NCBI GenBank assembly: GCA_017745595.1
Contig: WMBV01000005.1
Span: forward strand, 170,455 to 234,454
Reading direction: 5' to 3'
Length of the DNA: 64,000 nucleotides
Source: Bordetella petrii
Lineage (GTDB): Bacteria > Pseudomonadota > Gammaproteobacteria > Burkholderiales > Burkholderiaceae_B
How positions within the stretch are numbered: the first letter of the stretch is position 1; each line of letters opens with the position of its first letter. Positions 43,151-53,042 of this stretch are shown piece by piece. Below the pieces are notes generated by a model. The model worked only from the letters and a program-made list of their open reading frames with translations. It was not told the DNA's origin and made no database searches. A program made the position numbers and the translations under genes.

Positions 43151-44134
43151 ATGCAGCTGACCCGCACTCTCGCCGCCCTGCTGGCGGCCGCCGGCCTGGC
43201 GCTCGCCGCGCCCGCCGCGCACGCGCTGGACATCAAACTGGGCCACGTGCTGGCCCCCAGCCACAGCTGGAACAAGGCGGCCGAAGGCTTCGCCGCCGAG
43301 GTCAAGCAAAAGACCGACGGCCGCGTGAACTTCGTGCTGTTCCCCAGCGGGCAGCTGGGCAATGAAAAAACCATGCTCGAAGGCCTGCAGATCGGCAGCC
43401 AGGGCGCCGCCATCATCGGTTCGGGCTCGCTGCAGCCCATCGAGCCCAAGTTCGGCATCGTCGAACTGCCCTACACCTGGACCAGCGCGCAGCAGGCCTA
43501 TGCCGCCTACGACGGCGAACTGGGCGCCGCGCTGGCCAAGCTGGCCGCCGCCAAGAACCTGGTGATCCTGTCGTGGTGGGAAAACGGCTTTCGCCACCTG
43601 ACCAACAACCGCGGCCCCATCAACACGCCGGCCGACCTGCAGGGCCTGAAGACGCGCGTCACGCCCGACAAGATGCGGCTGGACACCTTTACCGCGCTGG
43701 GCGCCAATCCCGCCCCGCTGGCCTTCGGCGAACTGTATTCGGCCCTGCAGCAGAAAGTGTTCGACGCGCAGGAAAACCCGCTGTCCATCATCTACACCTC
43801 GTCGTTCTTCGAAGTGCAGAAATACCTGTCGCTGACCGGCCACGTATGGGGCCCCGCCAGCCTGATCGTGGCCAAGCACACCTGGAACCGCATCTCGCCG
43901 GAAGACCAGAAGATCGTGCAGGCCGCCGCCGACAAGTGGCGCGACGAGCAGCGCAAGATGATCACCCAGGGCGACGACGACTTCGTGGCGAAGCTGAAAG
44001 AAAAAGGCATGCAGGTCAATACCGTCGACAAGGCCCCGTTCATCGCCGCCGTGGAGCCGGTGTGGAAAACCTACGAACCCGTCTACGGCGCCGAGCTGAT
44101 GGGCATTCTGCAAAAGTACCGCAAGGGCCAATGA
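43151..44134 (+). CDS. TRAP transporter substrate-binding protein DctP
   Basis: 327 aa. Signal peptide (LAALLAAAGLALAAPAAHA), then the DctP fold: IKLGHVLAPSHSWNKAAEGF, FPSGQLGNEKTMLEGLQIGS, the conserved ligand-binding Arg in LKTRVTPDKM, and QQKVFDAQENPLSIIYTSSF. It binds an organic acid in the periplasm and delivers it to the membrane pair that follows. Its stop overlaps the small permease gene. AAGGTG is the ribosome site. Confidence 0.93.
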   Translation: MQLTRTLAALLAAAGLALAAPAAHALDIKLGHVLAPSHSWNKAAEGFAAEVKQKTDGRVNFVLFPSGQLGNEKTMLEGLQIGSQGAAIIGSGSLQPIEPKFGIVELPYTWTSAQQAYAAYDGELGAALAKLAAAKNLVILSWWENGFRHLTNNRGPINTPADLQGLKTRVTPDKMRLDTFTALGANPAPLAFGELYSALQQKVFDAQENPLSIIYTSSFFEVQKYLSLTGHVWGPASLIVAKHTWNRISPEDQKIVQAAADKWRDEQRKMITQGDDDFVAKLKEKGMQVNTVDKAPFIAAVEPVWKTYEPVYGAELMGILQKYRKGQ

Positions 44135-44613
44135 TGCTGCAGCGCCTTGCCGACCTGCTGTCGTGGGCCAGCAAGGCCATCGCCGCCGTGGCGGTGGCCC
44201 TGCTGGCCGCGCTGATCACCTATGTGGTGTTCCAGCGCTTCGTCACGCATGACACGCCGCACTGGGCCGAGGAACTGCCCCGCCTGGTGCTGGTATGGGC
44301 CGCCTTCGTGGGCGGCATCACCTGCAGCCACGAACGCAGCCACCTGATGGCCGGGCTGCTGCCCTTCTTCGTGCGCAGCCCGCGCGCGCTGGCCGGCATC
44401 GAGCGCCTGAACCAGGTGCTGATCATCGTGGGCCTGGCCGTGCTGGGCTACGCCGGCTGGCAACTGGCGCAGCTCACCATGGACCAGACCCTGCCCGCCA
44501 TCGATGTGTCGGCGGGCATCGTCTACCTGGCCCTGCCCGTGGCCTGCGCGGCCGCCGTGCTGGTGCACCTTGCTCAATTGTTCGCGGCCGCGCCGGCCGC
44601 ACCGAAGGAATAA
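44131..44613 (+). CDS. TRAP transporter small membrane subunit DctQ
   Basis: 160 aa with four membrane segments; DTPHWAEELPRLVLVWAAFV is the family signature. Partner of DctM. The ATG at 44131 overlaps the dctP stop; a second ATG follows at 44134. Confidence 0.9.
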   Translation: MMLQRLADLLSWASKAIAAVAVALLAALITYVVFQRFVTHDTPHWAEELPRLVLVWAAFVGGITCSHERSHLMAGLLPFFVRSPRALAGIERLNQVLIIVGLAVLGYAGWQLAQLTMDQTLPAIDVSAGIVYLALPVACAAAVLVHLAQLFAAAPAAPKE

Positions 44614-44617
44614 CAAG

Positions 44618-45901
44618 ATGTCTACGGGTGCCCTCTTTCTCATGGGCGTGTTCACCGTCACGGTGCTGATCGACATGCCCATCGCCTTCGGGCTGGTGCT
44701 GTCGTGCCTGGCCTACCTGGCCGTCTACGACACCGCGCCCATGATGCTGGCCGCGCAGCAGTATGTATCGGGGCTCGACAGCTTCACGCTGCTGGCGATC
44801 CCGCTGTTCATCCTGGCCGCGCAGCTGATGAACGGCGCCGGGCTCACGCAGCGCATCGTGCGGCTGTGCGCCGCCATCGTCGGCGACATACGCGGCGGGC
44901 TGGCGGTGGTCGCGGTGCTGGCCTGCCTGATGTTCGGCGCCCTGTCGGGCTCGGGCGTGGCCGACGTGATCGCCATCGGCAGCCTGCTGCTGCCCGCCAT
45001 GGCCCGCAGCGGCTACGACAAGGGCTTCAGCTGCGCCCTGGTGGGCAGCGCCGGGGCGGCGTCCACCATCATTCCGCCCAGCATCGTGCTCATCGTGTAC
45101 GGCACCATCACCGATACTTCGGTCGGCAAGCTGTTCCTGGCGGGCATCATCCCCGGCATTCTGCTGGGCGGCTCGCTGATCGCCGTGGCGATCTGGCAGG
45201 CCCGCAAGTACAACTGGGCGGGCGGCGCGCCCTTCAGCTGGGCCGAACTGCGCGCCGCGCTGGTCGATGCCATACCGGCGCTGATGGTGCCGGTGCTGAT
45301 CATCGGCGGTATCCGCCTGGGCGTCTTCACCGCCACCGAGGCCGCGTCCAGCGCCATCGTATATGCCCTGCTGATCGGCTTTTTCTGGTATCGCACCCTC
45401 AGCCTGCGCGCGGTGTGGGAAAGCCTGAAATCCACCGGCGAAGGCAGCGCGTCCATCCTGCTGCTGATCGGCGCCTCGGCGCTGTTCGCCTGGATACTGG
45501 TGGCCGAGCAGGTGCCGCAGGCGCTGTCGCAGTTGCTGGTCAACTGGACCGACAGCAAGACCGCGGTGCTGCTGGTGCTGACGGTCGTGCTGCTGCTGCT
45601 GGGCACCTTCATGGAAGCCATCCCGGTCATCATCATCGTGGCGCCGGTCGTCATGCCGGTGCTGGTGCACTACCACATCGACCCGGTGCACTTCGGCATC
45701 CTGCTGTCCATCAACATGGCCATCGGCGCCAACACGCCGCCCGTGGGCGTAGACCTGATGGCGGCCTGCAAGATCGGCGGCATCAACATGATGCAGACCC
45801 TGCGCCCGCTGACCTGGATGATGCTGGCCATGACCGCGGTCATGCTGCTGCTTACCTTTATTCCCGAACTGGTCCTGTACCTGCCCAGGCACGTCCAATG
45901 A
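44618..45901 (+). CDS. TRAP transporter large membrane subunit DctM
   Basis: 427 aa, about twelve membrane segments; family motifs IPLFILAAQLMNGAG, LACLMFGALSGSGVADVIAI, ALVGSAGAASTIIPPSIVLI and INMAIGANTPPVGVDL are all present. It forms the sodium-coupled transport channel. Starts 4 bases after dctQ; its stop overlaps the next gene. Confidence 0.94.
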   Translation: MSTGALFLMGVFTVTVLIDMPIAFGLVLSCLAYLAVYDTAPMMLAAQQYVSGLDSFTLLAIPLFILAAQLMNGAGLTQRIVRLCAAIVGDIRGGLAVVAVLACLMFGALSGSGVADVIAIGSLLLPAMARSGYDKGFSCALVGSAGAASTIIPPSIVLIVYGTITDTSVGKLFLAGIIPGILLGGSLIAVAIWQARKYNWAGGAPFSWAELRAALVDAIPALMVPVLIIGGIRLGVFTATEAASSAIVYALLIGFFWYRTLSLRAVWESLKSTGEGSASILLLIGASALFAWILVAEQVPQALSQLLVNWTDSKTAVLLVLTVVLLLLGTFMEAIPVIIIVAPVVMPVLVHYHIDPVHFGILLSINMAIGANTPPVGVDLMAACKIGGINMMQTLRPLTWMMLAMTAVMLLLTFIPELVLYLPRHVQ

Positions 45902-46824
45902 AGCCCGCCCCTTTCCCCTTTCGCCCCCCGCGGCTGCGCCGCAGCTGGATGTTCGTGCCCGGCCTGGATGCCGCCGCGCAGCAGGCCGGCCTGGACAGCG
46001 GCGCCGACGCGCTGGTCGCCGACCTGGAAGAGTTCACCGCCCCGGCCGACCGGCCCGCCGCGCGCCGCCGCATCGTGGACCTGATCGCGCTGTGCCGCGC
46101 CCGCGGCACGGTGGCCGCGGTGCGCATCAACACGCTGTCCGGCGACGGCCTGGAAGACCTGCGCGGCGTCATGCCCGGCATGCCCGACGCGATTTTCCTG
46201 CCGCACGCCGAAAGCGCGGCGCAGATCGCGGCGCTGGACCAGGCCATCGCGGCCTGCGAGGCCGAACTGGGCCTGCCCGCCGGCCGCACCGAGATCGTGC
46301 CCACCCTGGAATCGGCGCTCGGCGTGAGCCGGGCGCTGGATATCCTGGGCGCCAGCCCGCGCATCAGCGCCTGCCTGCTGGCCGCCGAAGACCTGACGGC
46401 CGACCTGGGCGCCGAACGCGGCCCCGACGGCATCGAGCTGCATGCCCTGCGCAGCCGCTTCCTGGTCGATTGCACGGCCGCCGGCTGCATCGCCATCGAC
46501 TGCCCTTTCAATTACCGCGACCCGCAGGCGCAGGCCGCCGACCTGCGCTGGGCGCGCCGCATCGGCCTGAAATCCAAGTGCGCCGTGTTCGCCGAACAGG
46601 TGCCGGCCATCCACGCCGCCTTCACGCCCAACGCGGCCGAAGTGCGCTCGGCCCAGGCCCTGACGCTGGCCTACGAGGCCCAGCGGCGCGGCGAACCCGA
46701 CGCCGGCGCGCGCATCGATCCGCCCGACTACAACACGGCGCGCCGCCTGCTGGCGCGCCACGCCGAATTCCAGAGCTGGCACGCCGCCACGCCGGCGGCG
46801 CCCGAACCAGGAGACCCAGTATGA
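45898..46824 (+). CDS. CitE/HpcH-type lyase (CoA-ester or 2-oxoacid aldolase family)
   Basis: 308 aa. TIM-barrel of the HpcH/HpaI-CitE clan: RRSWMFVPGLDAAA at the N-terminus, ADALVADLEEFTAP, a conserved RINT, EIVPTLESALGV (metal-binding Glu) and LAAEDLTADLGAERGPDG (metal-binding Asp). Family members cleave malyl-, citramalyl- or citryl-CoA or condense glyoxylate/pyruvate. Coupled to dctM and to the next gene by ATGA overlaps, so its substrate should relate to the imported acid. Exact reaction unknown. Confidence 0.85.
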   Translation: MKPAPFPFRPPRLRRSWMFVPGLDAAAQQAGLDSGADALVADLEEFTAPADRPAARRRIVDLIALCRARGTVAAVRINTLSGDGLEDLRGVMPGMPDAIFLPHAESAAQIAALDQAIAACEAELGLPAGRTEIVPTLESALGVSRALDILGASPRISACLLAAEDLTADLGAERGPDGIELHALRSRFLVDCTAAGCIAIDCPFNYRDPQAQAADLRWARRIGLKSKCAVFAEQVPAIHAAFTPNAAEVRSAQALTLAYEAQRRGEPDAGARIDPPDYNTARRLLARHAEFQSWHAATPAAPEPGDPV

Positions 46825-48536
46825 CCCGCGCAACTCCGCCCGCGCGCAATGGCGGCCAGATCCTGGTGCAGCAACTGCGCATCCACGGCGTGCGCCGCAT
46901 TTTCATGGTGCCCGGCGAAAGCTACCTGCCCTGCATCGACGCCCTGAACGACCATGCCGACGCGATCCAGCCCATCGTATGCCGCCAGGAGAGCGGCGCC
47001 GCCTACATGGCCGAGGCCTATGGCAAGCTGACCGGCGAACCCGGCATCTGCTTCGTGACGCGCGGCCCGGGCGCCACCAACGCCAGCATCGGCGTGCATA
47101 CCGCCTTCCAGGACTCGACGCCGATGATTCTGTTCGTGGGCCAGGTCGGCAACGACTTCTACGAACGCGAAGCCTTCCAGGAAATCGACTACCGCCGCAT
47201 GTTCGGCCAGATGGCCAAGTGGGTGGCGCAGATCGACCGCACCGACCGCATCCCCGAATACGTGGCGCGGGCCTTCAGCGTGGCCACCAGCGGGCGGCCC
47301 GGCCCCGTGGTGCTGGCCCTGCCCGAAGACACGTTGTGGGGCACGGCCGGCGTGCCCGATCTGCCCCGCTACACCCGCAGCCAGATCCACCCCGGCGCCG
47401 ACGACCTGGCGCACATGGTCGCGCTGCTGGACCAGGCGCAACGCCCCTTCCTGATGCTGGGGGGCAGCGGCTGGACGCGCCAGGCCATCGGCCAGGTGGC
47501 CGCTTTCGCCGAACGCTTCGAGCTGCCGGTGGGCACGGCCTGGCGCCGCCTGGAATGCTATGACCAGCGCCATGCCAACGCGGCCGGCCAGGTCGGCTGG
47601 GCCATGACGCCCGAACTGCGCCGGCGCGTGCTGGACGCCGACCTGGTGCTGGCGGTGGGCACGCGCCTGGGCGAGGCCACCACCGAAGGCTATACCCTGA
47701 TCGAAAGCCCGCTGCCGCGCCAGCAGCTGGTGCACGTGTACCCGGACGCCGCCGAGCTGGGCCGCGTATATGCTCCGACACTGGGCATCGTCAGCAGCGT
47801 GGCCGCCTTCGCCGGTGCGCTGGATGCGCTGCGGCCGGGCCACGCCGCCTCGCGCGGCGCGGCGGTGCACAGCGCCCATGCCGAATACCTGGACAGCCTG
47901 CGGCCGCTGCCCGCGCCCGGGCCGCTCAGCCTGGACGCGGCCGCCGCGCACGTCAACGCGCAATTGCCGCCCGACGCGTGCATCACCGTGGGTGCCGGCA
48001 ACTACGCGCTGTACCCCCACCGCTATCGTCAGTTCACCGGCCCGGCCACCAGCCTGGCGCCCACGGTGGGCTCGATGGGGTACGGGCTGCCCGCCGCCAT
48101 CTCGGCCAAGCTGGAAAATCCGGGGCAGACCGTGGTGTGCTATGCGGGCGACGGCTGTTTCCAGATGAACATGCAGGAACTCGGCGTGGCCATGCAATAC
48201 CGGCTGGGCATCGTGATTCTGGTGTTCAATAACGGCATGTGGGGCACTATCCGCGCCCACCAGGAACGCGAATTCCCCGCCCGCCCGATCGCGCTGGGCT
48301 TCGACAACCCCGATTTCACGCGCATCATCGAAGGCTACGGCGGCTATGGCGAGGCGGTACAGCGCAGCGCCGATTTCGGGCCGGCGTTCGAGCGGGCCCG
48401 CGCATTCGCCGACCGCGAGCACCTGCCGGCCCTGCTCGAACTACGCTACGACCCCGACGGCATCGCCCCCGGGCAACTGCTGTCGGCCATCCGCCAGAAT
48501 GCGCTGGCGGCCAGCGGCCAGACCGCTCACTCCTGA
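46821..48536 (+). CDS. Thiamine-diphosphate-dependent enzyme (acetolactate-synthase-like)
   Basis: 571 aa. Three-domain AHAS-like fold: activating Glu57 in RQESGAAYMAEAYGK, then VTRGPGATNASIGV, the central domain, and the ThDP-binding AGDGCFQMNMQEL with NNGMWG in the C-terminal domain. Members decarboxylate 2-oxoacids and transfer or release the aldehyde. It is one of a coupled set with the CitE-like lyase, a carbamoylase-type hydrolase and an aldehyde dehydrogenase. It is not a housekeeping IlvB, since no small subunit gene follows. Substrate unknown. Confidence 0.87.
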   Translation: MTRATPPARNGGQILVQQLRIHGVRRIFMVPGESYLPCIDALNDHADAIQPIVCRQESGAAYMAEAYGKLTGEPGICFVTRGPGATNASIGVHTAFQDSTPMILFVGQVGNDFYEREAFQEIDYRRMFGQMAKWVAQIDRTDRIPEYVARAFSVATSGRPGPVVLALPEDTLWGTAGVPDLPRYTRSQIHPGADDLAHMVALLDQAQRPFLMLGGSGWTRQAIGQVAAFAERFELPVGTAWRRLECYDQRHANAAGQVGWAMTPELRRRVLDADLVLAVGTRLGEATTEGYTLIESPLPRQQLVHVYPDAAELGRVYAPTLGIVSSVAAFAGALDALRPGHAASRGAAVHSAHAEYLDSLRPLPAPGPLSLDAAAAHVNAQLPPDACITVGAGNYALYPHRYRQFTGPATSLAPTVGSMGYGLPAAISAKLENPGQTVVCYAGDGCFQMNMQELGVAMQYRLGIVILVFNNGMWGTIRAHQEREFPARPIALGFDNPDFTRIIEGYGGYGEAVQRSADFGPAFERARAFADREHLPALLELRYDPDGIAPGQLLSAIRQNALAASGQTAHS

Positions 48537-48549
48537 AAGGACACGCTCG

Positions 48550-49797
48550 ATGACGACTTCCACGATCTCTATTGACGGCCAGCGGCTCTGGCAGTCGCTG
48601 ATGGATCTGGCGCAGATCGGCGCCACCGCCAAGGGCGGCAACTGCCGGCTGGCCCTGACCGCGCTGGACGGCCAGGGCCGCGACCTGGTCGTGGGCTGGA
48701 TGAAAGACGCCGGCCTGTCGGTGCGGGTGGACCAGGTGGGCAACATCTTCGGCCGCCGCGCCGGCCGCGATAATGCCCTGCCCCCGGTCATGACCGGCAG
48801 CCACATCGACACCCAGCCCACCGGCGGCAAGTTCGACGGCTGCTACGGCGTGCTGGCCGGGCTGGAAGTCATGCGCACCCTGAACGACGCCGGCGTGCAG
48901 ACCGAGGCGCCGCTGGAACTGGCGATCTGGACCAATGAAGAAGGCTCGCGCTTCGTGCCGGTGATGATGGGCTCGGGCGTGTTCGCCGGCAAGTTCCCGC
49001 TGGAAACCGCGCTGAGCGCCCGCGACGCCGCCGGCAAGGCGGTGCGCGACGAACTGCAGGCCATCGGTTATGCGGGCGCCGAACCGGTCGGCGGGCGGCC
49101 GGTGGATGCCTACTTCGAAGCGCACATCGAGCAAGGCCCCATCCTGGAACACGAAGACAAGGTGATCGGCGTGGTGACCGGCTCGCTGGGATTGCGCTGG
49201 TACGACGTCGTGGTGACCGGCATGGAAATGCACGCCGGCCCCACCCCCATGGGCATCCGCAAAGACGCGCTGCTGGCCGCCAGCTACCTGGTGCAGGCGG
49301 TGATCGACATCGCCAACGCCAACCAGCCGCACGGCCGCGGCACCGTGGGCGAAATCCACGCCCATCCCGGCTCGCGCAACGTCATCCCGGGCCAGGTGCG
49401 CCTGACGGCGGATCTGCGCCACGAAGACGAAGCCACCCTGACGCGCATGCACGAAGCCTGGAAACAGGCCGCGCAGCAGGTGGCGCAGCGCCATGGCGTC
49501 ACGGTCGAGGTTAAGGACGTGCAGTACTTCCCGCCCACGCCGTTCGACCCCGACCTGGTGGGCAAGGTCCGCAACGGCGCCGCCGCGCGCGAACTGCCGC
49601 GCATGGACATCGTGACCGGCGCGGGCCACGACGCGGTCTACATGGCCGCGGTCGCGCCCACCGCGATGATCTTCGTGCCCTGCAAAGACGGCATCAGCCA
49701 CAACGAAATCGAAGACGCCCGCCCCGAACACCTGGAAGCCGGCTGCAACGTGCTGCTCGACGCCATGGTGGCGCGCGCCGGCACCGCCCGCCCGTAA
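48550..49797 (+). CDS. Zn-dependent M20 amidohydrolase (hydantoinase/carbamoylase family)
   Basis: 415 aa. Metal-binding residues of the N-carbamoyl-L-amino-acid hydrolase/allantoate amidohydrolase group are visible: GSHIDTQPTGGKFDG (His, Asp), TNEEGSRF (Glu), EAHIEQGPILE (His), and the terminal GISHNEIE (His); dimerisation domain around GMEMHAGPTPMG. It removes a carbamoyl or ureido group, giving an amino acid plus ammonia and CO2. AAAGGA precedes the ATG. Last of the tightly spaced set before repeat pair 5. Confidence 0.9.
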   Translation: MTTSTISIDGQRLWQSLMDLAQIGATAKGGNCRLALTALDGQGRDLVVGWMKDAGLSVRVDQVGNIFGRRAGRDNALPPVMTGSHIDTQPTGGKFDGCYGVLAGLEVMRTLNDAGVQTEAPLELAIWTNEEGSRFVPVMMGSGVFAGKFPLETALSARDAAGKAVRDELQAIGYAGAEPVGGRPVDAYFEAHIEQGPILEHEDKVIGVVTGSLGLRWYDVVVTGMEMHAGPTPMGIRKDALLAASYLVQAVIDIANANQPHGRGTVGEIHAHPGSRNVIPGQVRLTADLRHEDEATLTRMHEAWKQAAQQVAQRHGVTVEVKDVQYFPPTPFDPDLVGKVRNGAAARELPRMDIVTGAGHDAVYMAAVAPTAMIFVPCKDGISHNEIEDARPEHLEAGCNVLLDAMVARAGTARP

Positions 49798-49807
49798 TAC
49801 CGGAACA

Positions 49808-49899
49808 GGTGTCTGACTCCCGCAGGGTGTCAGACACCGAATGAGAACCTAGATCGTCTCCACACCTCGGTGCCCGACACCCTGCGGGAGTCAGGCACC
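49808..49899. repeat. Palindromic repeat pair 5
   Basis: A perfect forward unit at 49808-49838 and a reverse unit at 49869-49899 whose two arms both changed (GGTGCCCGAC / GTCAGGCACC), keeping the outer part paired. It lies in the gap between two genes of the same direction, so it may cut transcription between them. Confidence 0.9.
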
Positions 49900-49920
49900 T
49901 GAACCCACAGGAGCCCCGCC

Positions 49921-51420
49921 ATGTCCCTGCACGATACCGACTACTGGCGCCGCAAGGCCGCCGCCCTGCAATTGCGCGGCCAGGCCTACATCGACGGCGC
50001 GTATGTCGACGCCGCCGACGGCGCCACCTTCGCCGCGCATAGCCCCATCGACGGGCGCAAGCTGGCCGACGTGGCCGCCTGCGGCGCGGCCGATGTCGAC
50101 CGCGCCGTCCAGGCGGCGCGCCGCGCCTTCGAGGCGGGCAGCTGGCGCGACCTGCCGCCGCGCGAACGCAAGGCCCGCCTGCTGCGGCTGGCGGCCCTGA
50201 TCACCGAACACACTGAAACGCTGGCCCTGGTCGAAACGCTGGACATGGGCAAGCCCATCCGCGACGCCCTGGCGTTCGACCTGCCCGAAACCGCGCACTG
50301 CTACGCCTGGTACGGCGAGGCCGTCGACAAGATCTACGACGAAATCGCTCCCACCGGCGGCCAGGCCCTGGCCACGATCACGCGCGAACCGCTGGGCGTG
50401 GTGGCGGCGGTGGTGCCCTGGAACTACCCGCTGATGATGGCCGCCTGGAAGGTCGCGCCGGCCCTGGCCGCCGGCAACAGCGTGATCCTGAAACCGGCCG
50501 AACAGTCGGCGCTCAGCGCCATCATGCTGGCCGACCTGGCCACACAGGCCGGCATCCCGCCCGGCGTCTTCAACGTGGTGCCCGGCCTGGGCGCGCAGGC
50601 CGGCCAGGCGCTGGGCCTGCACCCCGACGTGGACTGCGTGGCGTTCACCGGGTCCACCGCCACCGGCAAGCGCTTCATGCAGTACGCCGGCCAGTCGAAT
50701 CTGAAGCGTGTCTGGCTCGAATGCGGCGGCAAGTCGCCGCACATCGTGTTCGACGACTGCCCCGACCTCGAGCGTGCCGCCGCGGCGGCCGCGGCGGGTA
50801 TTTTCGTGAACCAGGGCGAAGTGTGCATCGCCGGCTCGCGCCTGTATGTGCAAGACGGCATCTACGATGCGTTCATGGAACGCGTGGCGGCCCATGCCCG
50901 CGCTATGCAGCCGGGCGATCCGCTCGACCCCGCCACCGCCATGGGCGCGATGGTGGACGAACGGCAGATGCAGGCCGTGCTGGCGCGCATCCAGGCCGGC
51001 CAGCGCGAAGGCGCCACGCTGCGGGTGGGCGGCGGGCAGGCGCGCGGCGACAGCGGCGGCTACTACATCGAGCCCACCATTTTCGACTGCGCCGACCAGG
51101 ACAATTCGCTGGTGCGCGAAGAAATCTTCGGCCCCGTGCTGGCGGCCCAGCGCTTCGCCACCGAAGACGAGGCCATCGCCCTGGCCAACGATTCCGTATA
51201 TGGCCTGGGGGCCGGGCTATGGACGGCCGACCTGGGCCGGGCCCATCGCCTGTCGCGCCGGTTGCGCGCCGGCCTGGTGTGGGTCAACTGCTATGCCGAC
51301 GGCGACATCACTGTGCCGTTCGGCGGCGTCAAGCAGTCGGGCTTCGGCCGCGACAAATCGCTGCACGCGCTGGACAAGTACTGCGACCTGAAAACCACCT
51401 GGATCAGCCTGGTTCCGTAG
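49921..51420 (+). CDS. NAD(P)-dependent aldehyde dehydrogenase (PuuC/AldH-like)
   Basis: 499 aa, full ALDH fold: VVPWNYPLMMAAWKVAPALA, LKPAEQSALSA, FTGSTATGKRFM, general base Glu267 in LECGGKSP, nucleophile Cys302 in NQGEVCIAGSR, and EEIFGPV. The YADGDITVPFGGVKQSGFGRD end resembles gamma-glutamyl-gamma-aminobutyraldehyde dehydrogenases. It could oxidise the aldehyde released by the ThDP enzyme, but repeat pair 5 separates it from that set. GGAG precedes the ATG. Confidence 0.92.
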   Translation: MSLHDTDYWRRKAAALQLRGQAYIDGAYVDAADGATFAAHSPIDGRKLADVAACGAADVDRAVQAARRAFEAGSWRDLPPRERKARLLRLAALITEHTETLALVETLDMGKPIRDALAFDLPETAHCYAWYGEAVDKIYDEIAPTGGQALATITREPLGVVAAVVPWNYPLMMAAWKVAPALAAGNSVILKPAEQSALSAIMLADLATQAGIPPGVFNVVPGLGAQAGQALGLHPDVDCVAFTGSTATGKRFMQYAGQSNLKRVWLECGGKSPHIVFDDCPDLERAAAAAAAGIFVNQGEVCIAGSRLYVQDGIYDAFMERVAAHARAMQPGDPLDPATAMGAMVDERQMQAVLARIQAGQREGATLRVGGGQARGDSGGYYIEPTIFDCADQDNSLVREEIFGPVLAAQRFATEDEAIALANDSVYGLGAGLWTADLGRAHRLSRRLRAGLVWVNCYADGDITVPFGGVKQSGFGRDKSLHALDKYCDLKTTWISLVP

Positions 51421-51447
51421 GCCTGTTTCCTCAGGTAGATGTAGGCA

Positions 51448-51539
51448 GGTGTCTGACACCCTTCGGGTGTCAGACACCGAAGTGTGCACCAGGCATCTCA
51501 ACACAACGGTGTCAGGCACCCTTCCGGGAGCCTGACACC
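51448..51539. repeat. Palindromic repeat pair 6 (diverged)
   Basis: Unit 51448-51478 has near-perfect arms with a CTTCGGG core; unit 51508-51539 has both arms altered (GGTGTCAGGC / GCCTGACACC) yet still perfectly complementary. It starts 27 bases after the aldehyde dehydrogenase stop. Confidence 0.9.
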
Positions 51540-51597
51540 TGGCAACAGCCCCTCAGTACGCTAGAATCTGCGCTCCGTGCCCATCCGGATTCCGGCC

Positions 51598-52065
51598 ATG
51601 CCCGCATCTTCCGACGCTCCGCTGACCGTATTGCTCTACACCGAAGAGCAGCGCGGCAACCAGCTTGTCGAATCGCCGGTAGTAGGCATGCTGTCAGACG
51701 TGTCCGGCGCCGACAAACTGATCGCCATCCACGACCCCCACAGCCGCATCACCTTTCTGTACCGGGTGGACTATGGCGCCAACAACCTGGATGCCGTCGC
51801 GATCACCGACCAGGATCCCTCCGCCTTCGACGGCAAGCACGGCATCACCATCAACGGCACCGGCTACCGCCTCGGCACGCCCGAAAACGCCATCCGCTTG
51901 CTGCGCGGCAAGACCCGCTGGATCCAGGACAAAGGCTCGATCCTGTCGGTGCTGCTGCGCAACGCGGCCAGCCGCCATACCGGCTTCGCCACGCGCCAGA
52001 TTCATCGCGAACGCGTGCGCCGCATTCCCGACGGCGTTCCCGTCGAGCCGCTGCCCCGCGACTAG
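51598..52065 (+). CDS. Conserved-looking hypothetical protein
   Basis: 155 aa, no signal peptide or membrane segment; sequence of mixed alpha/beta character ([36 protein letters not shown], a basic end [16 protein letters not shown]). I do not recognise a family. ATG at 51598 is taken; a GTG at 51577 in the same frame is possible. A TAGAAT hexamer at 51562-51567 could be a -10 box. It stands alone between repeat pair 6 and psd. Confidence 0.6.
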   Translation: MPASSDAPLTVLLYTEEQRGNQLVESPVVGMLSDVSGADKLIAIHDPHSRITFLYRVDYGANNLDAVAITDQDPSAFDGKHGITINGTGYRLGTPENAIRLLRGKTRWIQDKGSILSVLLRNAASRHTGFATRQIHRERVRRIPDGVPVEPLPRD

Positions 52066-52162
52066 CACGGGGCCTCGCGTGTCGGGCCGCCGCGCCTGGC
52101 GCCGGGCGTCCATAACAAGTAACATTCCTAACCCCGCGGCAGCCACGCATTCAATACATTCC

Positions 52163-53026
52163 ATGCTTTTCAAAGACCAGCTCTTTCTTGCCAGCCAATA
52201 CGCCGCGCCCCACCACCTGGTGTCGCGCCTGATGGGCCTGGCAGCCGACTGCCGCACGCCCGCCATCAAAAATTGGATGATCTCGCGCTTCGTGCGCCGC
52301 TACGGCGTCGACATGAGCGAAGCGCAGCTGCAAGATCCGCTGGCCTACGATACCTTCAATCAGTTCTTCACCCGCAAGCTCAAGCCCGGCGCGCGCCCGC
52401 TCGATACCGAACCGGACGCCGTGCTGTGCCCCGCCGACGGCGCCATCAGCCAGCTCGGGCCCATCGAGCACGGCCGCATCTTCCAGGCCAAGGGCCATTC
52501 GTACAGCCTGACCACGCTGCTGGGCGGCGAACCGGCCCGCGCCGAACCGTTCATGGGCGGCGACTTCGCCACCATCTACCTGTCGCCGCGCGACTATCAT
52601 CGCGTGCACATGCCCTGCGCCGGCACGCTGCGCGAAATGGTGCATATCCCGGGCCGGCTGTTCTCGGTGAACCCGCTCACCGCCGGCCACGTGCCCGAAC
52701 TGTTCGCCCGCAACGAACGGGTGGCCTGCCTGTTCGACACCGAACACGGCCCCATGGCCATGGTACTGGTGGGCGCCATGATCGTCGCTTCCATCGAAAC
52801 CGTCTGGGCCGGCCTGGTCACGCCCCACAAGCGGCTGGTGCGCGCGCAACGCTACGACGAAGCCGCCCGCGCGCCCATCCACCTGGACCGGGGCGCCGAA
52901 ATGGGCCTGTTCAAGCTGGGCTCCACCGTCATCGTGCTGTTCGGCCCCAATCGCGTGCGCTGGACCGACACCCCCTCGGTGCGCGGCCCCGTCCGCATGG
53001 GCGAACTGATGGCCTTGCCGGCCTGA
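52163..53026 (+). CDS. psd: Phosphatidylserine decarboxylase proenzyme
   Basis: 287 aa. Makes phosphatidylethanolamine at the inner membrane. The proenzyme self-cleaves at the LGST motif near the C-terminus ([12 protein letters not shown]), producing the pyruvoyl alpha chain; [10 protein letters not shown] and [11 protein letters not shown] are family motifs. The usual neighbours (pssA) are not present. The start at 52163 fits the family length. Followed by repeat pair 7. Confidence 0.95.
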   Translation: MLFKDQLFLASQYAAPHHLVSRLMGLAADCRTPAIKNWMISRFVRRYGVDMSEAQLQDPLAYDTFNQFFTRKLKPGARPLDTEPDAVLCPADGAISQLGPIEHGRIFQAKGHSYSLTTLLGGEPARAEPFMGGDFATIYLSPRDYHRVHMPCAGTLREMVHIPGRLFSVNPLTAGHVPELFARNERVACLFDTEHGPMAMVLVGAMIVASIETVWAGLVTPHKRLVRAQRYDEAARAPIHLDRGAEMGLFKLGSTVIVLFGPNRVRWTDTPSVRGPVRMGELMALPA

Positions 53027-53042
53027 ACAATTGCCCCAGCCA

